64,000 nucleotides of DNA from Arthrobacter sp. M2012083 (GTDB taxonomy: Bacteria; Actinomycetota; Actinomycetes; Actinomycetales; Micrococcaceae): contig NZ_AKKK01000006.1 of assembly GCF_000281065.1 (NCBI RefSeq), positions 186,001 through 250,000 on the forward strand, given 5' to 3'. Of the stretch, positions 45,424 to 56,938 are shown one piece after another. The stretch's first letter is position 1. Each line of letters begins with the position of its first letter. A program made the position numbers and the translations under genes. The notes under the pieces are model-generated. The model was not told where the DNA came from. It was given only the letters and a program-made list of their open reading frames with translations, and did no database searches.

Positions 45424-46719
45424 GTGACTACCACAAGCACTTCCGCGTCTGTCAGCAACCAGTCGCTCGCCGATCTCGATCCCGAGATCGCCGCAGTCCT
45501 CAACCAGGAACTCGGCCGCCAGCGCGGCACCCTGGAAATGATTGCATCCGAAAACTTCGCCCCCCGCGCCGTCATGGAGGCACAAGGCTCCGTCCTGACC
45601 AACAAGTACGCCGAGGGCTACCCGGGCCGCCGCTACTACGGCGGTTGTGAGTACGTCGACGTCGCCGAGCAGCTTGCGATCGACCGCGTCAAGGAACTCT
45701 TCGGCGCCGAGTACGCCAACGTCCAGCCGCACTCCGGTGCGCAGGCAAACGCTGCCGCACTCTCCGCCATGATCACCCCGGGCGATAAGATCCTTGGCCT
45801 GTCCCTTGCCCACGGCGGCCACCTGACCCACGGCATGAAGCTGAACTTCTCCGGCAAGCTCTACAACGTAGCTGCCTACCAGGTTGAAGAAGACAACTTC
45901 CGCATTGACATGGACAAGCTGCGCGAGCAGGCCATCGCCGAGAAGCCGCAGGTCATCATCGCCGGCTGGTCCGCGTACCCGCGCCACCTGGACTTCGCTG
46001 CCTTCCGCTCCATCGCCGACGAAGTGGGCGCCCTCCTCTGGACGGACATGGCACATTTCGCCGGCCTGGTTGCAGCAGGCCTGCACCCGAGCCCGGTCCC
46101 GCACTCCGACGTCGTCACCTCCACGGTTCACAAGACCCTGGCAGGTCCGCGCTCAGGTGTGATCCTGGCCAAGCAGGAGTGGGCCAAGAAGCTCAACTCC
46201 AACGTCTTCCCGGGCCAGCAGGGCGGTCCGCTCATGCACGTCATCGCAGCCAAGGCCGTTGCGTTCAAGATCGCCGGCAGCGAGGAGTTCAAGGAGCGCC
46301 AGGAGCGCGTCCTCGAGGGTGCCAGGATCATTGCCGACCGCCTGAACCAGTCCGACGTCGCCGAAGCGGGCGTCTCGGTCCTCACTGGCGGCACCGACGT
46401 TCACTTGGTCCTGGTTGACCTGCGTAACTCGCAGCTGGACGGCCAGCAGGCCGAGGACCTCCTGCACTCCGTGGGCATCACCGTGAACCGCAACGCTGTT
46501 CCGTTCGACCCCCGCCCGCCGATGGTCACCTCCGGCCTCCGCATCGGTACGCCTGCCCTGGCTACCCGCGGCTTCGGTGCCACCGAGTTCACCGAGGTTG
46601 CCGAAATCATCGCCACTGCGCTGAAGGCAGGCTCCGCCGCCGACGTCGAAAGCCTCCAGGCCCGGGTCGACAAACTGGCCGCTGACTTCCCGCTGTACCC
46701 GCAGCACGAGCAGTGGTGA
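45424..46719 (+). CDS. glyA: serine hydroxymethyltransferase
   Basis: GlyA converts serine and THF to glycine and 5,10-methylene-THF, using PLP. The 431-residue protein contains the expected [20 protein letters not shown] block, [18 protein letters not shown] and the PLP-lysine segment [16 protein letters not shown]. The GTG at 45424 follows AGGAGATCTCC, a fitting ribosome binding site; a TTG 21 bases upstream is less likely. It is the first gene after the ZTP riboswitch and is followed by folD 150 bases downstream. Codon bias is strong, as for a highly expressed gene. Confidence 0.97.
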   Translation: MTTTSTSASVSNQSLADLDPEIAAVLNQELGRQRGTLEMIASENFAPRAVMEAQGSVLTNKYAEGYPGRRYYGGCEYVDVAEQLAIDRVKELFGAEYANVQPHSGAQANAAALSAMITPGDKILGLSLAHGGHLTHGMKLNFSGKLYNVAAYQVEEDNFRIDMDKLREQAIAEKPQVIIAGWSAYPRHLDFAAFRSIADEVGALLWTDMAHFAGLVAAGLHPSPVPHSDVVTSTVHKTLAGPRSGVILAKQEWAKKLNSNVFPGQQGGPLMHVIAAKAVAFKIAGSEEFKERQERVLEGARIIADRLNQSDVAEAGVSVLTGGTDVHLVLVDLRNSQLDGQQAEDLLHSVGITVNRNAVPFDPRPPMVTSGLRIGTPALATRGFGATEFTEVAEIIATALKAGSAADVESLQARVDKLAADFPLYPQHEQW

Positions 46720-46774
46720 ATCCGCGTTCCCGCGGATAGATAGCGCACTACCCGGACATTGAACCGGAGCCAAC

Positions 46775-46808
46775 GGGATCCGCCGCCACACCTACGGCGG
46801 CGGGTCCC
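46775..46808 (+). other. intercistronic hairpin between glyA and folD
   Basis: GGGATCCGCCGCC (46775-46787) pairs with GGCGGCGGGTCCC (46796-46808) with one G-U wobble and an 8-base loop. There is no T tract. It may stabilise the glyA message or partly reduce readthrough to folD. Confidence 0.45.
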
Positions 46809-46869
46809 GCTGGCATGGGCCTCCTCACGGCTTTCCCACACAGGTCACCCACCAGAAAGAGCAGATGGA

Positions 46870-47763
46870 ATGACACAGTCCACCGCACAGATCCTTGACG
46901 GCAAGGCCACCGCCGCGGCCATCAAGGCAGAACTGACCACTCGCGTCTCCGTCCTCGCAGCCAAGGGAATCGTCCCCGGCCTGGGCACCATCCTGGTGGG
47001 TTCCGACCCCGGCAGCACCTGGTACGTCGGCGGCAAGCACAAGGACTGCGCCGAAGTCGGCATCCAGTCCATCCGCCGCGACCTCCCCGAAGACATCTCA
47101 CAGGAAGACCTCCTGGAGGTTGTCCGCGAGCTCAACGCCAACCCGGAGTGCACCGGCTACATCGTCCAGCTTCCGCTGCCCAAGCACATCGACCAGGACG
47201 TCATCCTGGAAGCCATGGACCCTGACAAGGACGCCGACGGCCTGCACCCCATGAACCTTGGCCGCCTGGTGGCCAACGTCAACGGCGAGATGAAGTCCCC
47301 GCTTCCCTGCACGCCCAAGGGCTGTGTGGAGTTGTTGCGCCGCCACAACATTGAACTCAAGGGCAAGCGCGTCCTGGTGGTTGGCCGCGGTGTGACCATC
47401 GGCCGCCCGATCGGCCTCCTGCTGACCCGCAAGGAAGTCAACGCCACGGTCATCCTGGCCCACACCGGAACGGTGGACCTACCCGCGGAACTCAAGCAGG
47501 CCGACGTCGTGATCGCCGCTGCCGGCGTGCCGCACATGATCAAGGCTGAAGACCTCAAGCCCGGTGCCATAGTGCTCGACGTCGGCGTCAGCCGTGTGGA
47601 TGACGGCAACGGCAAGGCTGTTGTCACCGGAGATGTGGACCCGGCAGCTGCCGACGTCGCCGCTTGGCTGTCCCCGAACCCCGGCGGCGTGGGTCCAATG
47701 ACCCGTGCCATGCTGCTTGCGAACGTCGTGGAGAGCGCGGAGCGCCAGGCGGGCATCGCCTAA
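46870..47763 (+). CDS. folD: methylene-THF dehydrogenase/cyclohydrolase
   Basis: FolD oxidises 5,10-methylene-THF and hydrolyses the product to 10-formyl-THF, using NADP. The 297-residue length is typical. The active-site segment reads [20 protein letters not shown] with the catalytic Lys, [11 protein letters not shown] follows, and the nucleotide-binding part is [19 protein letters not shown]. The common Ser-Tyr/Ala form of the active site is WYVGGKHK here. The ATG at 46870 follows AAAGAGCAGATGG. Together with glyA it forms the riboswitch-controlled one-carbon operon, closed by an intrinsic terminator. Confidence 0.96.
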   Translation: MTQSTAQILDGKATAAAIKAELTTRVSVLAAKGIVPGLGTILVGSDPGSTWYVGGKHKDCAEVGIQSIRRDLPEDISQEDLLEVVRELNANPECTGYIVQLPLPKHIDQDVILEAMDPDKDADGLHPMNLGRLVANVNGEMKSPLPCTPKGCVELLRRHNIELKGKRVLVVGRGVTIGRPIGLLLTRKEVNATVILAHTGTVDLPAELKQADVVIAAAGVPHMIKAEDLKPGAIVLDVGVSRVDDGNGKAVVTGDVDPAAADVAAWLSPNPGGVGPMTRAMLLANVVESAERQAGIA

Positions 47764-47830
47764 GTTCCGCCGGTCTGACGGACGCTGCCCGGCAGCTCCG
47801 AAGCGCCGCGTCAAAGGCACCCAAAATGAG

Positions 47831-47866
47831 AGGGCTCTTGCAAAAAATCTGCAAGAGCCCTTTCAC
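47831..47866 (+). terminator. intrinsic terminator after folD
   Basis: AGGGCTCTTGCA (47831-47842) and TGCAAGAGCCCT (47850-47861) form a perfect 12-base stem with an AAAAATC loop, followed by TTTC. It lies 67 bases after the folD stop. Confidence 0.88.
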
Positions 47867-47968
47867 ATGTCAGGGGGCGCTACTAGTCTGCTGAGGGTGC
47901 ACAATGAAGCAATCCGCTCTCCGACACCGTCACCAACACAGTCAGAATCGTCGCAATCCGGCTTCGAC

Positions 47969-48898
47969 ATGAACAGACCATCCGTCATCAGCGCGCGGAA
48001 CCTCACCAAGGCCTATGGTGACCTCACCGCCGTGGACAACATCTCCTTCGACGTACCCGCGGGGGAGTCCTTCGGGCTGCTGGGCCCCAACGGTGCCGGT
48101 AAGTCCACCACCATGAAAATGATCGGTGGCGTCTCCCAACGCACCTCGGGCACGCTCAGCATTATGGGCTTGGATCCCGAGTCTCACGGTCCGGAGGTCC
48201 GGGCGCATCTGGGTGTGGTCCCACAGCAGGACAACCTGGATGAAGAGCTCAAGGTTCGCGAGAACCTGATCGTCTACGGGCGCTATTTTGGCCTGCCCCT
48301 GAGCTATCTACGTCCGAAAGCCGACGAGCTGCTGGAATTCGCGCAGCTGACGGACAAAGCGAATTCCAAGGTGGATGCGCTCTCCGGCGGCATGAAGCGA
48401 CGGCTCACCATAGCCCGGTCGCTCATCAACGAGCCCCGGATCCTGCTCCTCGACGAACCGACCACAGGCCTGGACCCCCAGGCGCGCCACATCCTCTGGG
48501 ACCGCCTGTTCCGGCTCAAGGAAAGCGGCGTCACACTGATCCTCACCACGCATTACATGGACGAGGCCGAGCAACTCTGTGACCGCCTGATCGTGGTGGA
48601 CAAGGGCAGGATCATGGCGGAAGGTTCGCCCGCGGCCCTGATTCGTGAGCATTCATCGCGCGAAGTACTGGAGCTGAGGTTCGGGTCGGAGCGGAACGCG
48701 ACCATCGGCGTCGAACTTCAAGGCGTTGGCGAGCGTTTGGAGACATTGCCGGACCGTGTCCTTATCTATGCTCACGACGGCGAGTCCGCACTGGAGCAGG
48801 TCACTGCCCGCGGGCTGCGCCCCATGACTTCCTTGGTGCGTCGCTCGTCGCTGGAAGATGTGTTCCTGCGGCTTACCGGTAGGAGCCTCGTTGACTGA
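47969..48898 (+). CDS. NodI/DrrA-like ABC exporter ATPase
   Basis: This 309-residue ATPase has Walker A GPNGAGKST, signature LSGGMKRRLTIARSLINEP and Walker B LLLDEPTTGLDPQAR, followed by a C-terminal domain of the DrrA/NodI type (EHSSREVLELRFG, SLEDVFLRLTGRSLVD). Such ATPases work with ABC-2 permeases to export lipids, drugs or polysaccharides. The start is uncertain: ATG at 47969 sits right before the ABC fold but has no clear ribosome binding site. A GTG at 47897 would add 24 Ser/Pro-rich residues. Two permease genes follow with overlaps. Confidence 0.9.
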   Translation: MNRPSVISARNLTKAYGDLTAVDNISFDVPAGESFGLLGPNGAGKSTTMKMIGGVSQRTSGTLSIMGLDPESHGPEVRAHLGVVPQQDNLDEELKVRENLIVYGRYFGLPLSYLRPKADELLEFAQLTDKANSKVDALSGGMKRRLTIARSLINEPRILLLDEPTTGLDPQARHILWDRLFRLKESGVTLILTTHYMDEAEQLCDRLIVVDKGRIMAEGSPAALIREHSSREVLELRFGSERNATIGVELQGVGERLETLPDRVLIYAHDGESALEQVTARGLRPMTSLVRRSSLEDVFLRLTGRSLVD

Positions 48899-49754
48899 GT
48901 CGGTGAACAAACCAAGCACGACGGCGGAGCAGCCGTTGCGGGCCCACTCACCTGAGGTTTCGGCCGCCAGGGCGCGACGCTGGGGTTCCTTCTTCTACGC
49001 CGAGCAGGTGCTCCGCGTCATGCGGAACTACGGCTGGTCCGTGATCCTGTACAGCGTGGGGCAGCCCGTGGCGTATCTCTTTGCCATGGGAGTGGGGCTC
49101 GCCAGCTTGGTGGATGCCAACAGCGAGGCGGCGTTCGGAGGCGTGAGCTATTTGGAGTTCGTGGCTCCGGCCTTGTTGGTCTCCGCCGCGGTGATGACGG
49201 CGTCGGGGGAATTTTCGTACCCCATCATGGACGGCTTCAAATGGCGCCGGGTGTTCTATGGACCGCATGCCTCGCCCCTGATTCCGGAGCAGATCGCCAC
49301 TGGCCACATCATGGCCAGTTCCCTGCGCTTCCTGTTGCAGTCGGTGGTCTATTTCATGGTTGTGGCCATGTTTGGTGCTTCGCCGAGTCCATGGGGTTGG
49401 GTCTCGGCCATTGTGGCTACTGTCGCGGCGCTCTCCTTCGGCTTGCCGCTGATGGCCTATGCCGCCAGCATCAAGCAGGACAAGGGGCAGTTCGCGCTGG
49501 TGCAGCGGTTCATCGTCATGCCGCTCTTCCTGTTCTCCGGGACGTTCTTCCCGCTGGATTCGCTGCCGATCGCAGTTCGTTGGATCGGTTGGATCTCGCC
49601 GGTGTGGCACGGAACTGAGTTGGGCCGGGTCTTCACCTACGGGATGGACCACAACCCGTTGCTGACCATCACCCACGTGGTGTTCCTGCTGGCGACCGCC
49701 ACTGGTGGCTGGATACTTGTCCGCCGCCAGTTCGTGAAAAGGATGGGCTCATGA
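48891..49754 (+). CDS. ABC-2 (NodJ-like) exporter permease 1
   Basis: This 287-residue protein has about six helices of the ABC-2 permease fold (SVILYSVGQPVAYLFAMGVG, PALLVSAAVMTASGEF, FIVMPLFLFSGTFFPLDSLP), the latter a conserved NodJ-type block. A TTG at 48891 with AGGAG five bases upstream is taken as the start; it overlaps the ATPase stop by eight bases. A GTG at 48903 is an alternative. The next gene encodes a second, similar permease, so the exporter is likely a heterodimer. Confidence 0.87.
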   Translation: MTESVNKPSTTAEQPLRAHSPEVSAARARRWGSFFYAEQVLRVMRNYGWSVILYSVGQPVAYLFAMGVGLASLVDANSEAAFGGVSYLEFVAPALLVSAAVMTASGEFSYPIMDGFKWRRVFYGPHASPLIPEQIATGHIMASSLRFLLQSVVYFMVVAMFGASPSPWGWVSAIVATVAALSFGLPLMAYAASIKQDKGQFALVQRFIVMPLFLFSGTFFPLDSLPIAVRWIGWISPVWHGTELGRVFTYGMDHNPLLTITHVVFLLATATGGWILVRRQFVKRMGS

Positions 49755-50584
49755 GTGTCCTGACAGGTGGCCACAGCGCCACGGATCTTGCCCGTGAGCG
49801 CAAGTTCGGTTCCCTGTACTCCCGCAACGCCAAGGCAGTGGTGGGGCGGGGGCTGATGGCTGCCAAGAGCAGCACGTGGCTGGTGATGGTGTCCGGATTC
49901 TTCGAGCCTGTGCTGTTCCTGCTGGCCATGGGCGTGGGCATGGGTTCCATAGTGGGCACGGTCCAAGGTCCAGGCGGCGAGGAAATCAGCTATGCGGCCT
50001 ACATCGCGCCGGCACTCCTGGCGGTCTCGGCCATGAACGGCGCACTTTACGATTCCACATGGAACGTCTTCTTCAAGATGAACTTCGCCAAGCTGTACCA
50101 AGGGATGCTCTACACATCCTTGGGGCCGTTGGACGTGGCGATCGGCGAGATCTTCCTGGCACTTCTTCGGGGCCTGCTGTACGCCACGGGATTCACCGCT
50201 GTCATGGGAGTGATGGGACTGCTCACCAGTTGGTGGGCCATCCTGGTCATTCCTGCCTCGGTGCTGATCGCGTTCGGTTTCGCGAGCTTCGGGATGGGCA
50301 TCACCAGTTTCATGAAGACCTTCCAGCAGATGGACTGGATCAACTTCTTCCTGCTGCCCATGTTCCTGTTCAGCGCCACGTTCTACCCGCTCAGCGTCTA
50401 CCCGCAAGTGATCCAGTGGTTCATCCAGGCCATGCCCCTGTGGCACGGGGTGGAACTGTTGCGCCAGATCAGCGTGGGCTCGTTCAGTCCGGCTACCGCA
50501 ATCCACGTGGGCTACTACCTGCTGATGATCGCGCTCGGGATCATGCTGACCACGGCGAGGCTGCGCCAGCTGTTCCTGAAGTAG
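49751..50584 (+). CDS. ABC-2 (NodJ-like) exporter permease 2
   Basis: This 277-residue permease shares layout with the preceding one, including the block LLPMFLFSATFYPLSVYPQV, and has about six helices. It overlaps permease 1 by four bases (ATGA). ATPase, permease 1 and permease 2 form one transcript. The cargo is unknown; related systems export nodulation factors, lipids, polyketides or antibiotics, and no biosynthetic gene lies alongside. Confidence 0.88.
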   Translation: MSVLTGGHSATDLARERKFGSLYSRNAKAVVGRGLMAAKSSTWLVMVSGFFEPVLFLLAMGVGMGSIVGTVQGPGGEEISYAAYIAPALLAVSAMNGALYDSTWNVFFKMNFAKLYQGMLYTSLGPLDVAIGEIFLALLRGLLYATGFTAVMGVMGLLTSWWAILVIPASVLIAFGFASFGMGITSFMKTFQQMDWINFFLLPMFLFSATFYPLSVYPQVIQWFIQAMPLWHGVELLRQISVGSFSPATAIHVGYYLLMIALGIMLTTARLRQLFLK

Positions 50585-50613
50585 GACCAGCCGGCGCAGC
50601 CCGCGCCGGTCCT
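50584..50613. terminator. compact hairpin between convergent genes
   Basis: GGACC and GGTCC flank CCGGCGC-AGCCC-GCGCCGG (7-base stem, 5-base loop, 50591-50609). It fills the 27-base space between the convergent exporter and MFS genes and probably terminates both. Confidence 0.65.
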
Positions 50614-51937
50614 AGGCCGTCTCGATCTCCGCCATGGTCAGTTTCGCGTTGTCGCGCAGGCCCCAGGAGCACAGCCCCATGACTGCCAGCGCGGAGACTG
50701 TGTAAATCACGACGCCGATCGGGTCGCCGTGCGTGGCGATCAACAACGCCGTGGCCACAGTGGCTGCCGTGCCGCCACCCAGGGCTGAGCCGATCTGGTA
50801 GCTGGCCGAGATTGCTGAGTAGCGGGAAGCCGACGGGAACTGTTCGCCAAGAAACGCCGGCAACGGGCCCTGCGGAACAGTGTTCAGCGCCCCGCCCAGC
50901 GTGAACATCAGGAGGGCAAGCCAACCGGTGTGCGTCTCGATGGCCGGGAAGAACGCCAGGAAGTAGACGATGAGCATCACCGAACCACCTACCATCACCG
51001 GCTTACGGCCGATCCTGTCGGAAAGCATCGCGGCGAGAGGCGCGGAGATGACGCTGGCCAGTGCACCCCACAGCTGGAACTGAAGTGATTCACTGTCCGA
51101 ATAGCCGCGCTGGAGCACGTACGACATGAGGAACACTGTGGCGATGTAAGTGAAGGTGTTGTAGCCGTAGCTGACGCCGATCGACATCAGGATCTGGCGC
51201 GGGTGCGATTTGAGGACCGCCAGCAGTGGAATCCGGGGTGTCTGAGCGCTGGGCGGGCGTTCGTCCTGGGGTAGGGTCAGCCGGGCAATAAGACCAGCCA
51301 GCACCAACAGGCCGCCGATCCAGAAGGGTACCCGCCAAGCGAAGCTCGCCACTTCGCCGCCCGAGATGGCGTCCGTTAGCGTAAAAACCCCGGAACCCAT
51401 CAGCACGCCCAGTCCAATGCCCATGCTGGTGAAGGACCCCCACAGTCCTCGACGACCCGCTGGTGCCGCCTCGATTCCCAACAAGGCAGCACCTCCCCAT
51501 TCACCGCCTGCAGAGAATCCCTGGACCAGACGCAAAGCGATGAGCAGCATGGGGGCCGCGGCGCCGATCGAATCCGCACTGGGCAGGCAGCCGATCAGGA
51601 AGGTGCTCCCACCCATCAGGATGAGCGTGAGGATCAGGATCTTGCGTCGGCCGAGGCGGTCGCCGAAATGGCCCAGGACGATGCCACCCAAGGGCCGGGC
51701 CAGGAAGCCGGCACCGAAGGAAGCGAACGCCACCAATGTTCCGGTCAGAGGATCAAGGTTGGGGAAGAAGAGCTGCGGAAATACCAAGGCTGCAGCCAAG
51801 CCGTAGATGGTGAAGTCATAAAACTCCAGTGCGGTTCCAAAACAGGAGACGAAGAAAGTACGCGCAGCTGAGACGGGCCGCTTGGACGACGGACCTTGTG
51901 GTTCCAGCGCAACATTGGGCTGAAGGGATTGCGGCAA
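50612..51937 (-). CDS. MHS-family MFS transporter
   Basis: This 441-residue carrier has about twelve helices and the metabolite:proton symporter (ProP/ShiA/KgtP) signatures: FGTALEFYDFTIYGLAAALV at helix 1, LGHFGDRLGRRKILILTLIL at loop 2-3, and LVQGFSAGGEWGGAALLGIE at helix 4. Substrates of the group are organic acids, betaines and similar compounds. It lies 57 bases downstream of the C45 peptidase gene in the same direction, so it probably imports that enzyme's substrate or exports its product, under the divergent LacI regulator. Confidence 0.9.
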   Translation of the reverse strand: MPQSLQPNVALEPQGPSSKRPVSAARTFFVSCFGTALEFYDFTIYGLAAALVFPQLFFPNLDPLTGTLVAFASFGAGFLARPLGGIVLGHFGDRLGRRKILILTLILMGGSTFLIGCLPSADSIGAAAPMLLIALRLVQGFSAGGEWGGAALLGIEAAPAGRRGLWGSFTSMGIGLGVLMGSGVFTLTDAISGGEVASFAWRVPFWIGGLLVLAGLIARLTLPQDERPPSAQTPRIPLLAVLKSHPRQILMSIGVSYGYNTFTYIATVFLMSYVLQRGYSDSESLQFQLWGALASVISAPLAAMLSDRIGRKPVMVGGSVMLIVYFLAFFPAIETHTGWLALLMFTLGGALNTVPQGPLPAFLGEQFPSASRYSAISASYQIGSALGGGTAATVATALLIATHGDPIGVVIYTVSALAVMGLCSWGLRDNAKLTMAEIETA

Positions 51938-51994
51938 GGAAGTGCCTTTCGTTGGTTGCTTTTTTGGGGTGCAGGGGTTGCTGGGTGGTCTGGG

Positions 51995-53086
51995 TCAGAA
52001 GATCAGGAAGCCATCGCGTGCGGCATCCGCGGGGTTGGCAGCTGCGTAGGCGAGGGAGCAGTCGCCGGCATCGACGCTGATGGTCAGCAGCGTCTGCCAC
52101 TGCTCGTGACGCGGCGCCGAGGCGTCAGGATGGAAGCAGACCACGGAGGAAGCTCCCTCGGACGAGCAGAACTGCTTGGCCCGGTCAGCGATGCCCAAGC
52201 CGGCCAGTTCCGTCCTCACGCGCCCGAGGTGGGCCAGGCGCTGGGGCGACAACGCGCCGTCGTCGATTGCGTCCTCTTCCGCGAGGACGGGGTCCAGGAA
52301 GTGGTTCGTATGGAGCAGCCAACCGTCGCTGCCGGCATCCACGACGGCAGTGCCGGCGGGAGAGACCTCGATGCTGGCGGCCACGCGCGGGGTGCTGGTG
52401 CGGTCGGTGGTAGCTGTAAAAACAGTGAAGACCGTAGAGGCGCTAACTCTGGCTGAGGATGCGATGTCGATAGCGTGGTCGATGGTCGAGGCCTCATCAA
52501 GGATGCGGCGGGCAATTGCGTGGACCGGAACTCCAGCGGAGTCGTCGTCCCTGGAGTGGGCAAGGATGTTGAAATGCAGGCCGAGGCCCTCACTGTTGAC
52601 ACCGATCTTGCCCAGCGTCCCGAACTCCGTGAACGTCTTGGTGGTCCGACCGGGGGATGGGCTCAACTGGAGCAAGAGTCCTTCGGGGGCGAGGTGGTCA
52701 TGCCAGTCCCAGGTCTGAATGGTTTCCGGCGCCCAAGCCCGGGCCGGCGCGTAGACCGCCGTCGAGCATTCATGGGAGCCGGTCTTCCTGGGTGCCGCGG
52801 CAAGAATCTCGGTGCGTGCGTTGACCACACTCAGCTCCCAGGTCCTGAGTCCGGCGCCGGTGGCCCAGCCCTCGGCTTCCTCAGCCAGTGCCGGGCACCA
52901 GGCAAGGAGGGCTGCGTGGCTCTGCTCCGCAATGTCCCGGACTTTCTGCGGGGCGATGCCAAGCGTGGCGAAGAAGTCGAAGTAGAGCCTGGCGGTGTTG
53001 CGGGTTTGTGCATCCCAGGTGCGGCCGATATCGAGGCCGCGCTCGCGGGGATCGTGCGCGGCGGATTCGTGGCGGTGAAGTTGCAT
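51995..53086 (-). CDS. C45-family Ntn-hydrolase (acyltransferase/amidohydrolase)
   Basis: This 363-residue protein resembles the isopenicillin-N acyltransferase (AAT) group of peptidase family C45. The likely autocatalytic cleavage site is TGSHECSTAVYAP near residue 106, where Cys would become the N-terminal nucleophile. GVNSEGLGLHFNIL and the Asn/Ser-rich core that follows match the fold. Bacterial members hydrolyse or form amide bonds on N-acyl amino acids, peptides or lactams. The ATG at 53086 follows AAGGAG. No signal peptide is seen, so it acts in the cytoplasm. It shares a transcript with the MFS carrier and faces a LacI regulator across a visible operator. Confidence 0.8.
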   Translation of the reverse strand: MQLHRHESAAHDPRERGLDIGRTWDAQTRNTARLYFDFFATLGIAPQKVRDIAEQSHAALLAWCPALAEEAEGWATGAGLRTWELSVVNARTEILAAAPRKTGSHECSTAVYAPARAWAPETIQTWDWHDHLAPEGLLLQLSPSPGRTTKTFTEFGTLGKIGVNSEGLGLHFNILAHSRDDDSAGVPVHAIARRILDEASTIDHAIDIASSARVSASTVFTVFTATTDRTSTPRVAASIEVSPAGTAVVDAGSDGWLLHTNHFLDPVLAEEDAIDDGALSPQRLAHLGRVRTELAGLGIADRAKQFCSSEGASSVVCFHPDASAPRHEQWQTLLTISVDAGDCSLAYAAANPADAARDGFLIF

Positions 53087-53171
53087 AGGTCTCCTTGGGG
53101 GAGTTATCCCCGTTTGAGTGCGGGTGGGCTGCTGATGGGGTGGATCACTTGTGACGCTCAAGGTACGGAAG

Positions 53172-53183
53172 AAAAACGTTTTT
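53172..53183. promoter_or_regulatory. LacI-type operator palindrome
   Basis: AAAAACGTTTTT is a perfect 12-base palindrome with the CG centre expected of LacI-family operators. It sits midway between the divergent C45 gene (start 53086) and the LacI gene (start 53265). Confidence 0.75.
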
Positions 53184-53264
53184 GTGTAGCTGGTTCCAAA
53201 GATTTACTGTTGATTTCGGAAGTCGGAACTCCCGGGGTCCTAGGCGACGAAAGTGGGGGAGCGC

Positions 53265-54317
53265 ATGGCCCGCGAACTACAAGAGGGCGTCACGATCTGG
53301 GATGTCGCACGAAAAGCGGGGGTTTCGATCACCACCGTGTCGCACTCCCTCAATGGCAAGGGCAACATCAGCGAGGCCACCCGGGAACGGGTCCGCGCCG
53401 TCGCCTCGGAGATGGGTTACGTTGCAGACGCCATGGCACGGGGGCTTCGAAGTTCCAGGATGAATGCGATCGGGCTGGTGTTCCGCTCCTTGGACAGCTT
53501 GGGCACCTATGGTCCCAATGGCGTGGACGTCTTCATGAAGCTCGCGGGAGCAGCAGCGGCCGAGACGCTGAATCGGAATCTGGGCCTGATGCTCGTCCCC
53601 GACTTGAGCCGTGGACCACTCCCACCGTTCTCCATGTCCTTGGACGGCTACATCGTTTTCGCCCCGCATCTGGATGACCCGGTGGTGGCTTTGCTGGAGA
53701 AGCGTGGAATTCCCTACGTGACCTGGGATCGCGATCCTGGCCGCCCCGACTTCCGGAACTGGGTGGCTCACGACGACGCAGCGTCCACACGAGTCGTCTT
53801 GGAACACCTGGCAGCAGCGGGCGCTAAATCCATCGCCTACGTGGGTGGCACGGACAGGAACGCCTGGAACTTCGATTGCGAGGCCGCCTACGTTGCTTGG
53901 TGCATGGAAACCGGCAAAGAGCCCCGGATCTACCACGTACCCGAACGGGACGGCGTGGAGGGCGGTCAGCAAGTGGGCGTCAGGATTTTGGGCGACGGCC
54001 TGCCGGGCGCAGTTTTTTGCTTGACCGGTAGGCACGCCAGCGGCGCAGCCCAGGCAATGCAGGAACGTGGAGTCCGTATCCCGGGGGACCTGCTGGTGTG
54101 CACAGGCTCGGACTCTGAGCACTCGCGGCAGCATAAGCCCCCAATTTCCGCCCTCGACGTGGATATTCCTGCCGCAGCCGCCGCGCTTGTCCAACGACTC
54201 TGCGAAGTCATGGAAGGTAAGCCGGAACCTGATCCGGTGCTGCTGGCGGCGCGGTTCCTGCACCGTAAGTCCACGTCGCCGGGCAAGACCCGGAATCAGC
54301 AGAGGAGCGGACGCTAG
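53265..54317 (+). CDS. LacI-family transcriptional regulator
   Basis: This 350-residue regulator has the N-terminal LacI helix-turn-helix (VTIWDVARKAGVSITTVSHS) with the hinge helix MARGLRSSRMNAIGLVF, and a periplasmic-binding-like ligand domain. The ATG at 53265 follows GGGGGAG at a good distance; a GTG 12 bases earlier is possible. It most likely represses the divergent C45-MFS operon via the AAAAACGTTTTT site. The ligand is probably the substrate of those genes rather than a sugar, although that is inference. A small hairpin follows its stop. Confidence 0.92.
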   Translation: MARELQEGVTIWDVARKAGVSITTVSHSLNGKGNISEATRERVRAVASEMGYVADAMARGLRSSRMNAIGLVFRSLDSLGTYGPNGVDVFMKLAGAAAAETLNRNLGLMLVPDLSRGPLPPFSMSLDGYIVFAPHLDDPVVALLEKRGIPYVTWDRDPGRPDFRNWVAHDDAASTRVVLEHLAAAGAKSIAYVGGTDRNAWNFDCEAAYVAWCMETGKEPRIYHVPERDGVEGGQQVGVRILGDGLPGAVFCLTGRHASGAAQAMQERGVRIPGDLLVCTGSDSEHSRQHKPPISALDVDIPAAAAALVQRLCEVMEGKPEPDPVLLAARFLHRKSTSPGKTRNQQRSGR

Positions 54318-54331
54318 TGTGGGTATGTTCG

Positions 54332-54351
54332 CCGTCCGTGGAAGCGGACGG
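54332..54351 (+). terminator. small hairpin after LacI gene
   Basis: CCGTCCG and CGGACGG form a perfect 7-base stem around TGGAAG, 15 bases after the LacI stop, followed by GGCACCTTT. It is a weak candidate terminator. Confidence 0.45.
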
Positions 54352-54382
54352 GGCACCTTTCCGCATTTGAGAGAATGGGTTC

Positions 54383-54949
54383 ATGCAATCTCTCGGTGAC
54401 CCGCACCCGTCCACGTCCCCCGCCGGTAAAGGCATGTTCAAGGGCTTCCGCATCGGCGGCCTGGGGATGACAGTTGTCATCATTGCCTTCCTGGTAGCCG
54501 TCATCTTTGCGGCCAACCAGAACGATGTTGTGGGCTGGGTTGTTGCCGTGGTTGCTTTCGGGTGGCTTGCCCTTGCAACGTTCGTGGTGCTGAGCATCCG
54601 CAAGGCCGCGCAGCGGGCAGGTGCCAAGCTGACCGAAGCGCAAAATGCCTTCAACGCCGCAGCCGGCCGCGCGCCGTCGTCGTCCGCTGCTGACAACGGT
54701 GGCACGCGCGTAGTTGCAGAGCGCAGCAAAGTCGATGAAGTCCGCGACCTCAAGCTGGACCACTCCTTCAAGATTGTCCAGGTGCAGGTCCGTGTGGTGG
54801 ACGAGGAACGAGCCAAGGGAGCAACGGCCAACCAGGACACCATCAACCGGGCACTGGAAACCATCGCTATTACAGCAACGAATGCACGGGACATGATCAA
54901 GTCTTCCGGTGGCTCGGACGAGCCCGTGGCCGGCACCATCATCGACTAG
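54383..54949 (+). CDS. two-TM hypothetical protein with cytoplasmic tail
   Basis: This 188-residue protein has two close hydrophobic helices near residues 27-70 (MTVVIIAFLVAVIFAANQND and GWVVAVVAFGWLALATFVVL) and then a long polar, partly helical C-terminal part (AERSKVDEVRDLKLDHSFKI). I do not recognise a family. It ends ten bases before xthA, so both may be cotranscribed. In other Micrococcaceae small membrane proteins of this kind often precede exonuclease III, but no function is known to me. Confidence 0.7.
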   Translation: MQSLGDPHPSTSPAGKGMFKGFRIGGLGMTVVIIAFLVAVIFAANQNDVVGWVVAVVAFGWLALATFVVLSIRKAAQRAGAKLTEAQNAFNAAAGRAPSSSAADNGGTRVVAERSKVDEVRDLKLDHSFKIVQVQVRVVDEERAKGATANQDTINRALETIAITATNARDMIKSSGGSDEPVAGTIID

Positions 54950-54959
54950 AGTGGACCGG

Positions 54960-56938
<1,979 letters not shown>

